Source: Legionellaceae bacterium (GTDB lineage Bacteria > Pseudomonadota > Gammaproteobacteria > Legionellales > Legionellaceae). From it: a stretch of 6,531 nucleotides of DNA. The position numbers were made by a program, and so were the translations under genes. The stretch is from assembly GCA_027449525.1 (NCBI GenBank), contig DAIDLK010000051.1:1-6531 (forward strand), in the 5' to 3' direction. The notes beneath the pieces were generated by a model. The model ran no database searches. It saw only the letters and a program-made list of their open reading frames with translations, and was not told the origin of the DNA. Below are positions 1-6,334 of the stretch, in pieces. Position 1 is the first letter of the stretch. Every line of letters starts with the position of its first letter.

Positions 1-737
1 GAGTGACCAAACAATACCGGCACACGGACTGCGGTCGGATTCACCAAAATGGTGTCATCGGCTAAAATTTTTTGGGTTTCCCAAACCATTTTCATTTCTT
101 CACGGGTATAGCCATTCACTTGGAATGCATCAATGTGGGGGATTACATTAAAAGCGATTTGTTGCGAATAAACACTTGGATTATTGATAGGTCTTCCATT
201 TATTAATAACCCAACTTGGTTAATTAACTCACTGACCGCTTCTCGCCCCGTGCCAGAAACGGCTTGGTAAGTACTCACGTTGATGCGCGCAATACCCACC
301 GCATCATATAATGGTTTTATCGCTACCAGCATCTGTATGGTAGAGCAATTTGGATTCGCAATAATACGCCGCGGTAAATAATCGGCAATTCGCTCCGGAT
401 TGACCTCCGGAATAACGAGCGGAACATCGTCGTCATTCCGAAAATAAGCGGTATTATCGATCACAATACAACCGGCATTTGCCGCGCGCGGAGCATGTTG
501 TTGCGATACCGCGCTGCCGGCTGAAAACAATGCAATATCTACCCCAGCAAAATCGAAATCAGCTACGTCCTCAACATTAAGCACTTGTTTACCAAAATTG
601 ACTGTTTTGCCAACAGAACGATCACTGGCAAGTGCAACTATTTTTTTTACTGGAAATCGGCGTTCATGCAGCACCGCTAGTAATGCTTCCCCCACTAATC
701 CTGTTGCGCCAACCACAGCAAGTGTAACTTGTTTCAT
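1..737 (-). CDS. asd: Aspartate-semialdehyde dehydrogenase, C-terminal part beyond window
   Basis: Asd reduces aspartyl-4-phosphate to aspartate semialdehyde with NADPH, the branch point for lysine/diaminopimelate, threonine and methionine synthesis in the cytoplasm. I translated 245 uninterrupted codons; the family has roughly 340 residues, so about 95 C-terminal residues lie past the left edge. The N-terminal dinucleotide-binding loop GATGLVGE is at residues 10-17. The active-site motif NPNCSTIQM carries the catalytic cysteine at residue 131. The motif RVPV..GHS ends at the edge, with the probable catalytic histidine at 245 as the last full codon. The NPNCS form and spacing match the shorter class found in Gram-positives and some proteobacteria, unlike the enterobacterial enzyme. 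The ATG at 735-737 follows an AGGAG site at good distance. It lies 7 bases after prmB, so the two are probably co-transcribed. The identification is firm; the end of the gene is unseen. Confidence 0.95.
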   Translation of the reverse strand, partial: MKQVTLAVVGATGLVGEALLAVLHERRFPVKKIVALASDRSVGKTVNFGKQVLNVEDVADFDFAGVDIALFSAGSAVSQQHAPRAANAGCIVIDNTAYFRNDDDVPLVIPEVNPERIADYLPRRIIANPNCSTIQMLVAIKPLYDAVGIARINVSTYQAVSGTGREAVSELINQVGLLINGRPINNPSVYSQQIAFNVIPHIDAFQVNGYTREEMKMVWETQKILADDTILVNPTAVRVPVLFGH

Positions 738-741
738 AATG

Positions 742-747
742 CTCCTA
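742..747 (-). promoter_or_regulatory. asd ribosome binding site overlapping prmB stop codon
   Basis: On the minus strand the sequence reads TAGGAG, in which TAG is the prmB stop and AGGAG is the Shine-Dalgarno site for asd. Four bases separate it from the asd ATG. This fixes the asd start and suggests that ribosomes finishing prmB may help asd initiation; the coupling is inferred from the spacing only. Confidence 0.75.
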
Positions 748-1665
748 TCGTGAAGAGTTAAAATGTGCACGCACTTGTTCAGCGGTCAATAACAAGACGC
801 CAGAGCCGCCGTGTTCGAACTCAAGCCAAGTAAACGGTACGTTTGGATAGCGTTCAATCAATGCCAACTCACTATTACCTACCTCAAGCACTAAAATCCC
901 TTGCTCACTTAAGTGGTGCACAGCAGAGAACAAAATAGTATCAATAATGGCCAAACCGTTATCATGCGCTTCTAACGCCATACGTGGCTCATGTAGGAAT
1001 TCCGGCGGAAGTGCTTGCATTTCATCGGCACCGACGTAAGGCGGGTTGCTGATGATCAAATCATACTGTTTGTCTTTAGGAATGGCCGCCAAACAATCCG
1101 AAAGATACAACTGCAAGCGGTCTTGCACACCATGCCGCTCAGAATTAATCTGAGCAACGGCCAAGGCGTCATGAGATAAATCTACCGCGTCCACGTGCGC
1201 TGCTGGAAAGGCATAACAACAGGCAATGGCAATGCAACCGGAGCCCGTGCACACGTCTAATACGTGCTGCACCTGGCTGTCTAACAGCCAGGGATGAAAT
1301 TGGCATTGAATAGACTCCGCCAAAGGTGAGCGCGGTATCAGCACGCGCTCATCAACATAAAAAGTCAAACCACAAAAAAGGGCCTCGTGCATGAGATACG
1401 GTACCGGAATACGTTGCTCAACCCGTTTGGCTAACTGCAGCGCTAGCAAATGGCGCTCTTCATCCGTGACACGTGCTTGTAGTATCATTGGGTCAGCATC
1501 GTAGGGTAAGTGCACACTCGCCAGCACAAGCGCCATCATCTCATCCCAAGCATTATCGGTGCCGTGGCCAAAACAGATTTTTTTGGCATGTGCCTGCGAA
1601 ACGCCAAAACGAAAAAAATCCAATAACGTTTTAAACGACTGCGTCAAAGCCACGTATTCATGCAT
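745..1665 (-). CDS. prmB: Ribosomal protein uL3 N5-glutamine methyltransferase
   Basis: PrmB uses S-adenosylmethionine to methylate a glutamine side chain of ribosomal protein L3 (uL3) in the cytoplasm. The 306-residue length matches the E. coli protein (about 310). After a helical N-terminal region containing GHGTDNAWDE (33-42), the signature VLIPRSPLAE is at 108-117; PrmB has RSP here whereas the release-factor methylase PrmC has RPDTE, which separates the two. The SAM-binding loop LDVCTGSGCIA is at 136-146, the catalytic NPPYV at 207-211, EVGN at 261-264, and the PrmB-like tail WLEFEHGGSGV at 280-290. The ATG at 1663-1665 has a partial GAGAG site five bases upstream. The gene stands back to back with smrB, as in E. 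coli. There it is followed by aroC; here asd follows directly. I see no truncation or missing key residue. Confidence 0.96.
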   Translation of the reverse strand: MHEYVALTQSFKTLLDFFRFGVSQAHAKKICFGHGTDNAWDEMMALVLASVHLPYDADPMILQARVTDEERHLLALQLAKRVEQRIPVPYLMHEALFCGLTFYVDERVLIPRSPLAESIQCQFHPWLLDSQVQHVLDVCTGSGCIAIACCYAFPAAHVDAVDLSHDALAVAQINSERHGVQDRLQLYLSDCLAAIPKDKQYDLIISNPPYVGADEMQALPPEFLHEPRMALEAHDNGLAIIDTILFSAVHHLSEQGILVLEVGNSELALIERYPNVPFTWLEFEHGGSGVLLLTAEQVRAHFNSSR

Positions 1666-1681
1666 GCCAACTCTCGATAAA

Positions 1682-1709
1682 ATAATAATTTTGCCGAATT
1701 ATACGTCAA
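1682..1709 (-). promoter_or_regulatory. Candidate sigma70-type promoter for prmB-asd
   Basis: Reading the minus strand, TTGACG (1704-1709, five of six to consensus) is followed after 16 bases by TATTAT (1682-1687, five of six), predicting a start near 1675 and a leader of only about 10 bases. A perfect TATAAT hexamer also lies at 1698-1703 with a weaker TTAGCA 19 bases upstream, which would give a leader of about 26 bases. I cannot tell which one is used; both would drive prmB. Confidence 0.5.
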
Positions 1710-1741
1710 TTTTATCTTACTATGCTAACTCGAGTTTAGCG

Positions 1742-1747
1742 TATACT
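1742..1747 (+). promoter_or_regulatory. Candidate -10 element for smrB
   Basis: TATACT lies 6 bases before the smrB ATG, so a start site at the usual distance would fall on or next to the start codon. No convincing -35 hexamer is present 16-18 bases upstream. An alternative pair, TTGCCG at 1691-1696 and TATCTT at 1713-1718 with 16 bases between, would give a leader of roughly 30 bases. The assignment is tentative. Confidence 0.35.
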
Positions 1748-1753
1748 AAGCAG

Positions 1754-2278
1754 ATGAGCACAGACGACGAATCCGACGAACAATTATTCCGGCGCCTAAT
1801 GCGAGGCGTAACGCCACTAAAATCGCGCCCGCGCGCAGACACTATTCGCCGCAAAAAACATGTTGCTCCACCCACCCTCTGCATTAGCTACACGCTGTCT
1901 GATCCAATAGACCTCGATATGGGTGCTGAAACGCTCCTCTGTCACGGCAAGGCACAGGTGGCCCGCAAACAATTTTTACAACTACAGCGCGGTGAAATCA
2001 AACTGCAAGCTCGGCTTGATTTGCACGGATTCACCTTAACGAATGCTCGCAAACGCTGTGCGCAGTTTATTCTTTACCACCAACAACAAGGGACACGTTA
2101 CGTATTAATCGTTCATGGCAAAGGCGCCAGGAGCAGCGCCTATTCCGTGTTAAAAAGTCACGTGAATCATTGGCTTAAACAAATGCCAGAAGTACTCGCA
2201 TTCCATAGTGCGCAACCTCAGCATGGTGGGCGTGGTGCGTTGTATGTGTTACTAAAAGCAATTGTCAATAAAGGCTAA
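1754..2278 (+). CDS. smrB: SmrB, Smr-domain endonuclease acting at collided ribosomes
   Basis: SmrB of E. coli binds collided ribosomes and cuts the mRNA between them, allowing rescue of the stalled ribosomes. This 174-residue protein has the SmrB architecture: a short N-terminal segment (EQLFRRLMRGVTPLK, 9-23) resembling the family's ribosome-contacting region, a charged linker, and a C-terminal Smr domain. The domain shows LDLHGFT at 88-94 (the DLH catalytic motif), IVHGKG at 119-124, and GGRGALYVLL at 158-167. I chose the ATG at 1754 because the N-terminus then matches the family. In-frame upstream ATGs at 1559 and 1664 would add residues without family likeness and run into the prmB start. 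There is no clear Shine-Dalgarno site upstream. The gene is divergent from prmB, as in E. coli. The family assignment is firm; the nuclease role is taken from E. coli. Confidence 0.9.
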   Translation: MSTDDESDEQLFRRLMRGVTPLKSRPRADTIRRKKHVAPPTLCISYTLSDPIDLDMGAETLLCHGKAQVARKQFLQLQRGEIKLQARLDLHGFTLTNARKRCAQFILYHQQQGTRYVLIVHGKGARSSAYSVLKSHVNHWLKQMPEVLAFHSAQPQHGGRGALYVLLKAIVNKG

Positions 2279-2290
2279 CTTCACTATACT
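2262..2290 (+). promoter_or_regulatory. Sigma70-type promoter for udk-fabI-nudC
   Basis: TTGTCA (2262-2267, five of six to consensus) and TATACT (2285-2290, five of six) are separated by exactly 17 bases. Transcription would start near 2297, giving a 21-base leader before the udk ATG. The -35 box lies inside the last codons of smrB, so the operon would have its own start even without read-through from smrB. This is the best promoter match in the window. Confidence 0.7.
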
Positions 2291-2317
2291 ACGTCAATTC
2301 TTTTTTCTAGGGCTATT

Positions 2318-2947
2318 ATGAGCAAGCAAGTCATCATTTTAGGCATTGCCGGCCCGTCCGCTTCTGGAAAAAGCTTATTAGCCAACACCATCGTCAACGA
2401 ACTTGGCTCGGACCAGGTAGTGGTCATTTCTGAAGATGCGTATTACAAAGATAATAGCCACTTGCCTTTTCACGAGCGTGAAACAATTAATTACGACCAC
2501 CCCGATTCGTTTGATCATGCCTTGCTCGTTGAACATCTGAAGCAATTACAACAAGGTCTTAGTATTGAAATTCCCACGTATTCACACGTGAAGCATTTGC
2601 GCTTACCCGAAACCCGTGTGATAGGAAATCATGCCATTATTGTACTGGAAGGAATTTTATTGTTCAGTGAAAAAAACTTACGCGAATTAATGGATATTAG
2701 AATCTTTATGTCAGCACCCTTGGATGTCTGTTTAATTCGCCGACTGAAACGCGACGTGGTAGAACGACACCGTTCGTTTGAATCAGTCCTTGAGCAATAC
2801 GAAAAAACTGTTCGTCCAATGTATTTGCAATTTATTGAACCCAGCAGTCGATACGCTGATCTGATTGTACCGCGTGGCGGGGAAAACCGCATCGCTATCG
2901 ATATGATCCAAGCAAAAATGCGTGAATTACTTGCCATTACCGGCTAA
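2318..2947 (+). CDS. udk: Uridine/cytidine kinase
   Basis: Udk phosphorylates uridine and cytidine to UMP and CMP with a nucleoside triphosphate, the first step of pyrimidine ribonucleoside salvage in the cytoplasm. The 209 residues are close to the E. coli length (about 213). The P-loop GPSASGKS is at 12-19. Further family segments are EDAYYKD (39-45), NYDHPDSFD (58-66), the PTYSH region (86-90), EGILLF (111-116), RRLKRDVVERHRS (141-153), and the long conserved stretch from TVRPMYLQFIEP to VPRGG (164-188). The ATG at 2318 follows a weak AGGG at 2309-2312. A promoter with a 17-base spacer lies just upstream, and fabI starts 15 bases after the stop, so udk is the first gene of a likely udk-fabI-nudC operon. 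No anomalies were seen. Confidence 0.95.
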   Translation: MSKQVIILGIAGPSASGKSLLANTIVNELGSDQVVVISEDAYYKDNSHLPFHERETINYDHPDSFDHALLVEHLKQLQQGLSIEIPTYSHVKHLRLPETRVIGNHAIIVLEGILLFSEKNLRELMDIRIFMSAPLDVCLIRRLKRDVVERHRSFESVLEQYEKTVRPMYLQFIEPSSRYADLIVPRGGENRIAIDMIQAKMRELLAITG

Positions 2948-2962
2948 CCACAGGAGTGTCAT

Positions 2963-3754
2963 ATGGGATTTTTAACCGGAAAAAAAGCATTAATTGTTGG
3001 CTTAGCCAGCAACCGATCCATCGCCTACGGTATTGCCAAAGCATTTCATGCACAAGGCGCCACCCTTGCTTTTTCTTATCAAAATGAACGCTTACAACCG
3101 CGCGTAGAGAAAATGGCCAATGAGTTTAATTCCCAGCTTACCTTTCCTTGTGATGTTGCTGAAGACCAATCCATTGCCGAGGTATTCAAACAATTAGCTG
3201 ATGAATGGGACGGCCTTGATATTTTAGTGCACTCGGTAGCGTTTGCCCCAGCAGACCAGATTGGCGGCGATTTCATTGCCCAAACCACCCGTGAGGGCTT
3301 TCGCATTGCGCATGACATTAGTGCCTATAGCTTAATTGCGCTAACCAAAGCTGCATTACCCATGATGCAAAATAGACCAGCGGCTATTCTGACCCTTAGT
3401 TACTACGGTGCGGAAAAAGCCGTTGTGAATTACAACACCATGGGTGTGGCTAAAGCAAGCCTCGAAGCTTGTGTTCGCTACACAGCAGCCAGCGTCGGCC
3501 CCCACGGCGTTCGAGTAAATGCTATCTCGGCCGGTCCCATCAAAACACTTGCGTCCGCTGGCATTAAGGATTTTAAAAAACTGCAAAATACCATGGCAAA
3601 CATGACGCCGCTACGCCGAAATATCAGTGCGGATGAAGTTGGTAATGCTGCTGCGTTTTTATGCTCTGACCTCGCTTCCGGCATTACCGGCGAAATTGTC
3701 CACGTTGACGCAGGCTACCATGCGGTGGCTGCAACGGCGGAGATGGATGAATAA
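2963..3754 (+). CDS. fabI: NADH-dependent enoyl-[acyl-carrier-protein] reductase FabI
   Basis: FabI reduces trans-2-enoyl-ACP to acyl-ACP with NADH, the last step of each fatty acid elongation cycle, and is the target of triclosan and isoniazid-type inhibitors. The 263-residue protein is a divergent short-chain dehydrogenase. It has the FabI-type nucleotide loop GLASNRSIAYGIA (13-25), CDVAED (63-68), the HSVAFAP segment (90-96), and the catalytic group Y147, Y157 and K164 in the FabI spacing (E. coli Y146, Y156, K163). It continues with RVNAISAGPIKTLA (184-197) and a conserved tail around FLCSDLASGITGE (232-244). Position 93 is alanine where E. coli has glycine; alanine is also natural in Staphylococcus aureus FabI, so this does not by itself imply resistance. 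A strong AGGAG (2952-2956) lies 6 bases before the ATG. The gene sits 15 bases after udk and overlaps nudC by 8 bases. Confidence 0.96.
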   Translation: MGFLTGKKALIVGLASNRSIAYGIAKAFHAQGATLAFSYQNERLQPRVEKMANEFNSQLTFPCDVAEDQSIAEVFKQLADEWDGLDILVHSVAFAPADQIGGDFIAQTTREGFRIAHDISAYSLIALTKAALPMMQNRPAAILTLSYYGAEKAVVNYNTMGVAKASLEACVRYTAASVGPHGVRVNAISAGPIKTLASAGIKDFKKLQNTMANMTPLRRNISADEVGNAAAFLCSDLASGITGEIVHVDAGYHAVAATAEMDE

Positions 3755-4535
3755 GACGACTAAGCATTCTGCGCAAGCACTGTTCTTTCACAATGACCAA
3801 TTGGTTTTTAATGAACTAACCCAGTGTTATCTATTACCGCTAGACAGCGTCGCCTGCGAATACCATCCCGACACTCATTTCTACTGTGGTCTGCATGACG
3901 ATAAACCGGTCTATGCCGTATTCATCCAGCCGCACACACTCATTGCGCAACCAACACTTCAACTGATTGCAGTACGTACCGCCTTGATCAATACGAACAA
4001 ACCTAGCTTGTGTCATTTAATGTGTCGCGCCAAGCAATTACTGTTTTGGCACCGTAAAAGTCTATTTTGTGGTCAGTGTGGACACAGAACGCAATTAATC
4101 GCACAAGAAAACTGTAAACGCTGTGAGCATTGCCAAACCACCAATTACCCTTTTGCAGCACCGGCTATTATCGTGGTGATTCAGCGTGAGCAAGAAATCT
4201 TGTTAGCACGCTCACCACGTTTTGCCACAAATATGTACAGCGCCTTAGCAGGCTTTGTTGAGCCGGGCGAGTCGTGCGAAACAACTATCGCTCGCGAAGT
4301 GTATGAAGAAGTTGGCTTAAGGGTAACCAACGCCCGTTATTTTGGCAGCCAATCCTGGCCTTTTCCTAATTCGTTCATGATAGGCTTTACTGCTGACTAT
4401 GCTGGTGGTGAAATCAACATGAATCCTATTGAAATTGAAGACGCCCGTTGGTTTACCCGAGACCAATTACCCCCTTTACCACCGCCTTATAGCATCGCAA
4501 GACAGTTGATCGAACAAGTGGTTAACCAGCTCTAA
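3747..4535 (+). CDS. nudC: NADH pyrophosphatase / NAD-cap RNA hydrolase NudC
   Basis: NudC is a zinc-binding Nudix hydrolase that splits NAD(H) into NMN(H) and AMP and removes NAD caps from bacterial RNA. The predicted protein has 262 residues (E. coli about 257). A divergent N-terminal domain is followed by a zinc ribbon with C108-x2-C111 and C126-x2-C129, spaced as in E. coli. The complete Nudix box GX5EX7REVYEEVGL is at 169-191, and the NudC-specific motif SQSWPFPNS at 201-209 (usual form SQPWPFPxS, so one proline is serine here). I chose the ATG at 3747, which has GGAG four bases before it and overlaps the fabI stop by 8 bases, giving the family length. An upstream in-frame ATG at 3627 would add 40 unrelated residues inside fabI. 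Translation is probably coupled to fabI. Function is assigned with high confidence from the combined motifs. Confidence 0.95.
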   Translation: MNKTTKHSAQALFFHNDQLVFNELTQCYLLPLDSVACEYHPDTHFYCGLHDDKPVYAVFIQPHTLIAQPTLQLIAVRTALINTNKPSLCHLMCRAKQLLFWHRKSLFCGQCGHRTQLIAQENCKRCEHCQTTNYPFAAPAIIVVIQREQEILLARSPRFATNMYSALAGFVEPGESCETTIAREVYEEVGLRVTNARYFGSQSWPFPNSFMIGFTADYAGGEINMNPIEIEDARWFTRDQLPPLPPPYSIARQLIEQVVNQL

Positions 4536-4559
4536 GCATTGTTCAACAGAAGCAATTGA

Positions 4560-6122
4560 TCACAATTTAACGATTCTCGCCAGCGCCACTTGGTGCTTAA
4601 CGTAAGCCTCATAATTGGCTATGCCTTGCTCGGCGGTTAGACGTCTGCCTAGTGCTTCGCGTTGCGGCTTGCCGAGTGCCTCCAATTTGCCAGGAGTCAC
4701 TTGCTGCAACTCCACAACCGTGTAACCATTGGGTTGCGCTTGCCCTTTTAACTGCCCCAATCGGGGTGCCATGGCAAACGCTAGCTGATGCACTGATGTT
4801 GGTTCTTTGATAGCTTGAACCTGACGCGAACTCTGAACGATAGTAGTCCAATGCAAATGATGTGCCTCTAACAATTGCTCGCGCTCCAGAGGAGAAACGC
4901 TTATTAACTGCTGACCCAGCTTGGCTGAGGCAAGTTGGGCTTTTTCCTGACGCAGTTTTTTCTCAACCGTTGGCTGAACAACTGACAAAGGTTGTTCTTG
5001 TGCTAATTGCTGCTCGCGTACTCGCAACACAACAACCTGCCCATTGTCCAACGCCACAGGTGCGCTATTATTACCTTGGTTAAACACCTCGTCACTGAAT
5101 GCAGCTTTTAAAAACGCGGTATCATGCGTCACACCAGTGGCCTCGCCCGCGCGGGTAAACCAATCAGTGGTTTGTATCGGTAAGGCTAATTGCTCAGCAG
5201 CCGCTTGCAATGAATCAGGGTGCTGGTAACTCCAGTCGGTTAACTGATCCACTGCAGCGGTATAATCGGTTTGTGCTTTCTCGTTGACCCATTGCTCTGC
5301 TAGTTGTTTTTTTACGACAGAAAACGCACGAACTTTACCAGATTGGGTTGTAAAATTACTCTGGTTTACTTGGTAATAATCACGCAACTGTTGCTCAGAT
5401 GGATGAATACGTGCTTTAAAATCAGCTAATGACAGAGTTAAGTACTCTACTCTCACTTGCTCAGGTATAACAAATTCAAGACGGTGCTTCGCAAAGTATG
5501 CTTCTAGCTCCGCAAGCGTAACAGGTACCGTCGACAGTAATTGTTTAGACGAAATTTGTACGTAACGGTAGCTGCGTGTTTCGAAATCGCTTCTGGCATA
5601 ACTGTCCAACTCATTGGGTAAGGCAAACTCGGTTTCAGTTACAGCAAAACGTAGCTGATTAGTGATTAACTCTTCCGCCAAACGGTGTTGGAATTGCCGA
5701 TGCGTCAGATGATTGGCCGCAAGCACCGACTGATAACGGGTGGGAGAAAACTCACCTCGTTCCTGAAAATAAGGCAGATCAACAATGGCGGCGTCGATTT
5801 GCGCTTTAGCTACGGTAAAGCCAAGCGCTCGGGCCGAGTAAGCGCTCACCTGATGAACAATTAGATCGTCTAATAACTTATTTTTCAGTGGTATTTGTTC
5901 TGCATCTGAACGATTGACCACCACTTGCCCATACATTTGCTGATAAATCTGAAAAAACTCATGCCTAGGTATCGGGTTACCATTCACGGTAGCCAGCGCA
6001 TCAGTGGATTGACGGGATTCACGGTATTGTTGTACGCCAAAGAGCACCAACGTAACACCAATCACAATGACAACAAACCAAGCGACCATCCCACGAAAGC
6101 GTTGATTGAGTTCTTGCAACAT
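4560..6122 (-). CDS. ppiD: PpiD-like periplasmic chaperone lacking the parvulin domain
   Basis: PpiD is an inner-membrane-anchored periplasmic folding factor associated with the SecYEG translocon. This 520-residue protein has a short cytoplasmic start (MLQELNQRFR), one transmembrane segment at about 12-30, and then a SurA-like chaperone region (from about 42 to 255: ALATVNGNPIPRHEF, LLDDLIVHQVSAYSARALG, LPYFQERGEFSPTRYQSVL) that aligns well with E. coli PpiD. The C-terminal part also aligns: SLQAAAEQLALPIQTTDWF (304-322), GQVVVLRVRE (361-370), and a final EAYVKHQVALARIVKL. The roughly 100-residue parvulin domain that should sit between them is missing. The sequence passes from NFTTQSGKVRAFSVV (256-270) almost directly to the post-parvulin helix, and no HIL or GG-x-GW motif is seen. 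The length deficit against E. coli (623) equals one parvulin domain. The HU gene upstream, beyond two tRNAs, supports the assignment. The Shine-Dalgarno site is weak (GGA). Confidence 0.88.
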   Translation of the reverse strand: MLQELNQRFRGMVAWFVVIVIGVTLVLFGVQQYRESRQSTDALATVNGNPIPRHEFFQIYQQMYGQVVVNRSDAEQIPLKNKLLDDLIVHQVSAYSARALGFTVAKAQIDAAIVDLPYFQERGEFSPTRYQSVLAANHLTHRQFQHRLAEELITNQLRFAVTETEFALPNELDSYARSDFETRSYRYVQISSKQLLSTVPVTLAELEAYFAKHRLEFVIPEQVRVEYLTLSLADFKARIHPSEQQLRDYYQVNQSNFTTQSGKVRAFSVVKKQLAEQWVNEKAQTDYTAAVDQLTDWSYQHPDSLQAAAEQLALPIQTTDWFTRAGEATGVTHDTAFLKAAFSDEVFNQGNNSAPVALDNGQVVVLRVREQQLAQEQPLSVVQPTVEKKLRQEKAQLASAKLGQQLISVSPLEREQLLEAHHLHWTTIVQSSRQVQAIKEPTSVHQLAFAMAPRLGQLKGQAQPNGYTVVELQQVTPGKLEALGKPQREALGRRLTAEQGIANYEAYVKHQVALARIVKL

Positions 6123-6136
6123 GATGAATATCCATG

Positions 6137-6158
6137 AAAAAACGCGCCCTTAGGCGCG
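6137..6158 (-). terminator. Rho-independent terminator after tRNA-Asp
   Basis: On the minus strand the sequence reads CGCGCC, loop TAAG, GGCGCG, then six T. The perfect 6-bp all-GC stem followed by the T run is a textbook intrinsic terminator. It lies 6 bases past the CCA end of tRNA-Asp, so it should end the HU-tRNA transcript. The ppiD start codon follows only 14 bases later. Confidence 0.88.
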
Positions 6159-6164
6159 CAATAT

Positions 6165-6241
6165 TGGCGGAGTGGACGGGGCTCGAACCCGCGACCCCCG
6201 GCGTGACAGGCCGGTATTCTAACCAACTGAACTACCACTCC
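6165..6241 (-). tRNA. tRNA-Asp (anticodon GUC)
   Basis: The minus strand folds into a complete 77-base cloverleaf including an encoded CCA end at 6165-6167. The acceptor stem GGAGTGG pairs perfectly with CCACTCC, and the discriminator base is G, as expected for tRNA-Asp. The anticodon GTC is at 6205-6207 within CCTGTCACG. The T arm carries GGTTCGAGCC. It lies 7 bases downstream of tRNA-Val and just before a terminator, so it is the last RNA of the cluster. Confidence 0.97.
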
Positions 6242-6248
6242 TAATCTA

Positions 6249-6324
6249 TGGTGGGTGCTGCAGGGTTCGAACCTGCGACCCTCGCCTTGTAAGGGCGATG
6301 CTCTCCCAGCTGAGCTAAGCACCC
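6249..6324 (-). tRNA. tRNA-Val (anticodon UAC)
   Basis: The minus strand holds a 76-base cloverleaf with an encoded CCA at 6249-6251. The acceptor stem GGGTGCT pairs perfectly with AGCACCC, and the discriminator base is A. The anticodon TAC is at 6289-6291, in CTTACAAG, at standard positions 34-36. The D arm has AGCTCAGCTGGGAGAGC and the T arm GGTTCGAACC. Its 5' end is only 10 bases after the stop codon of the HU gene, leaving no room for a separate promoter between them. Confidence 0.97.
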
Positions 6325-6334
6325 GGCAAAAATT

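Noticed and set aside
1559..1753. An N-terminal extension of smrB from upstream in-frame ATGs at 1559 or 1664.
   Set aside because: The extension runs antisense to the prmB start and across its promoter region, has no family likeness, and the protein from 1754 already matches SmrB in length and N-terminal motif.
2629..2937. Antisense open frames of about 70-100 codons within udk and fabI.
   Set aside because: They lie wholly inside well-identified genes, show no recognisable protein motifs and have no ribosome binding site that stands out.
3230..3250. Alanine at FabI position 93, a site where changes in E. coli FabI give triclosan resistance.
   Set aside because: Alanine is natural at the equivalent place in triclosan-sensitive FabI such as that of S. 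aureus, so resistance cannot be claimed from this residue.
3627..3746. An upstream start for nudC inside fabI.
   Set aside because: It adds 40 arginine- and leucine-rich residues read out of frame through fabI, whereas the ATG at 3747 has a ribosome binding site and gives the family length.
4554..4567. A small inverted repeat AATTG-ATCA-CAATT at the nudC/ppiD junction as a terminator.
   Set aside because: The stem is 5 bp with a single G-C pair and no T run follows, so it is too weak to be called an intrinsic terminator.
6062..6322. A minus-strand open frame of 86 codons through both tRNAs into ppiD.
   Set aside because: It is fully explained by the two tRNA genes, the terminator and the start of ppiD in another frame.
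6165..6324. tRNA genes as an integration site for a mobile element.
   Set aside because: Neither tRNA 3' end is duplicated in the window and no integrase or other mobile gene is present; the neighbours are core genes.
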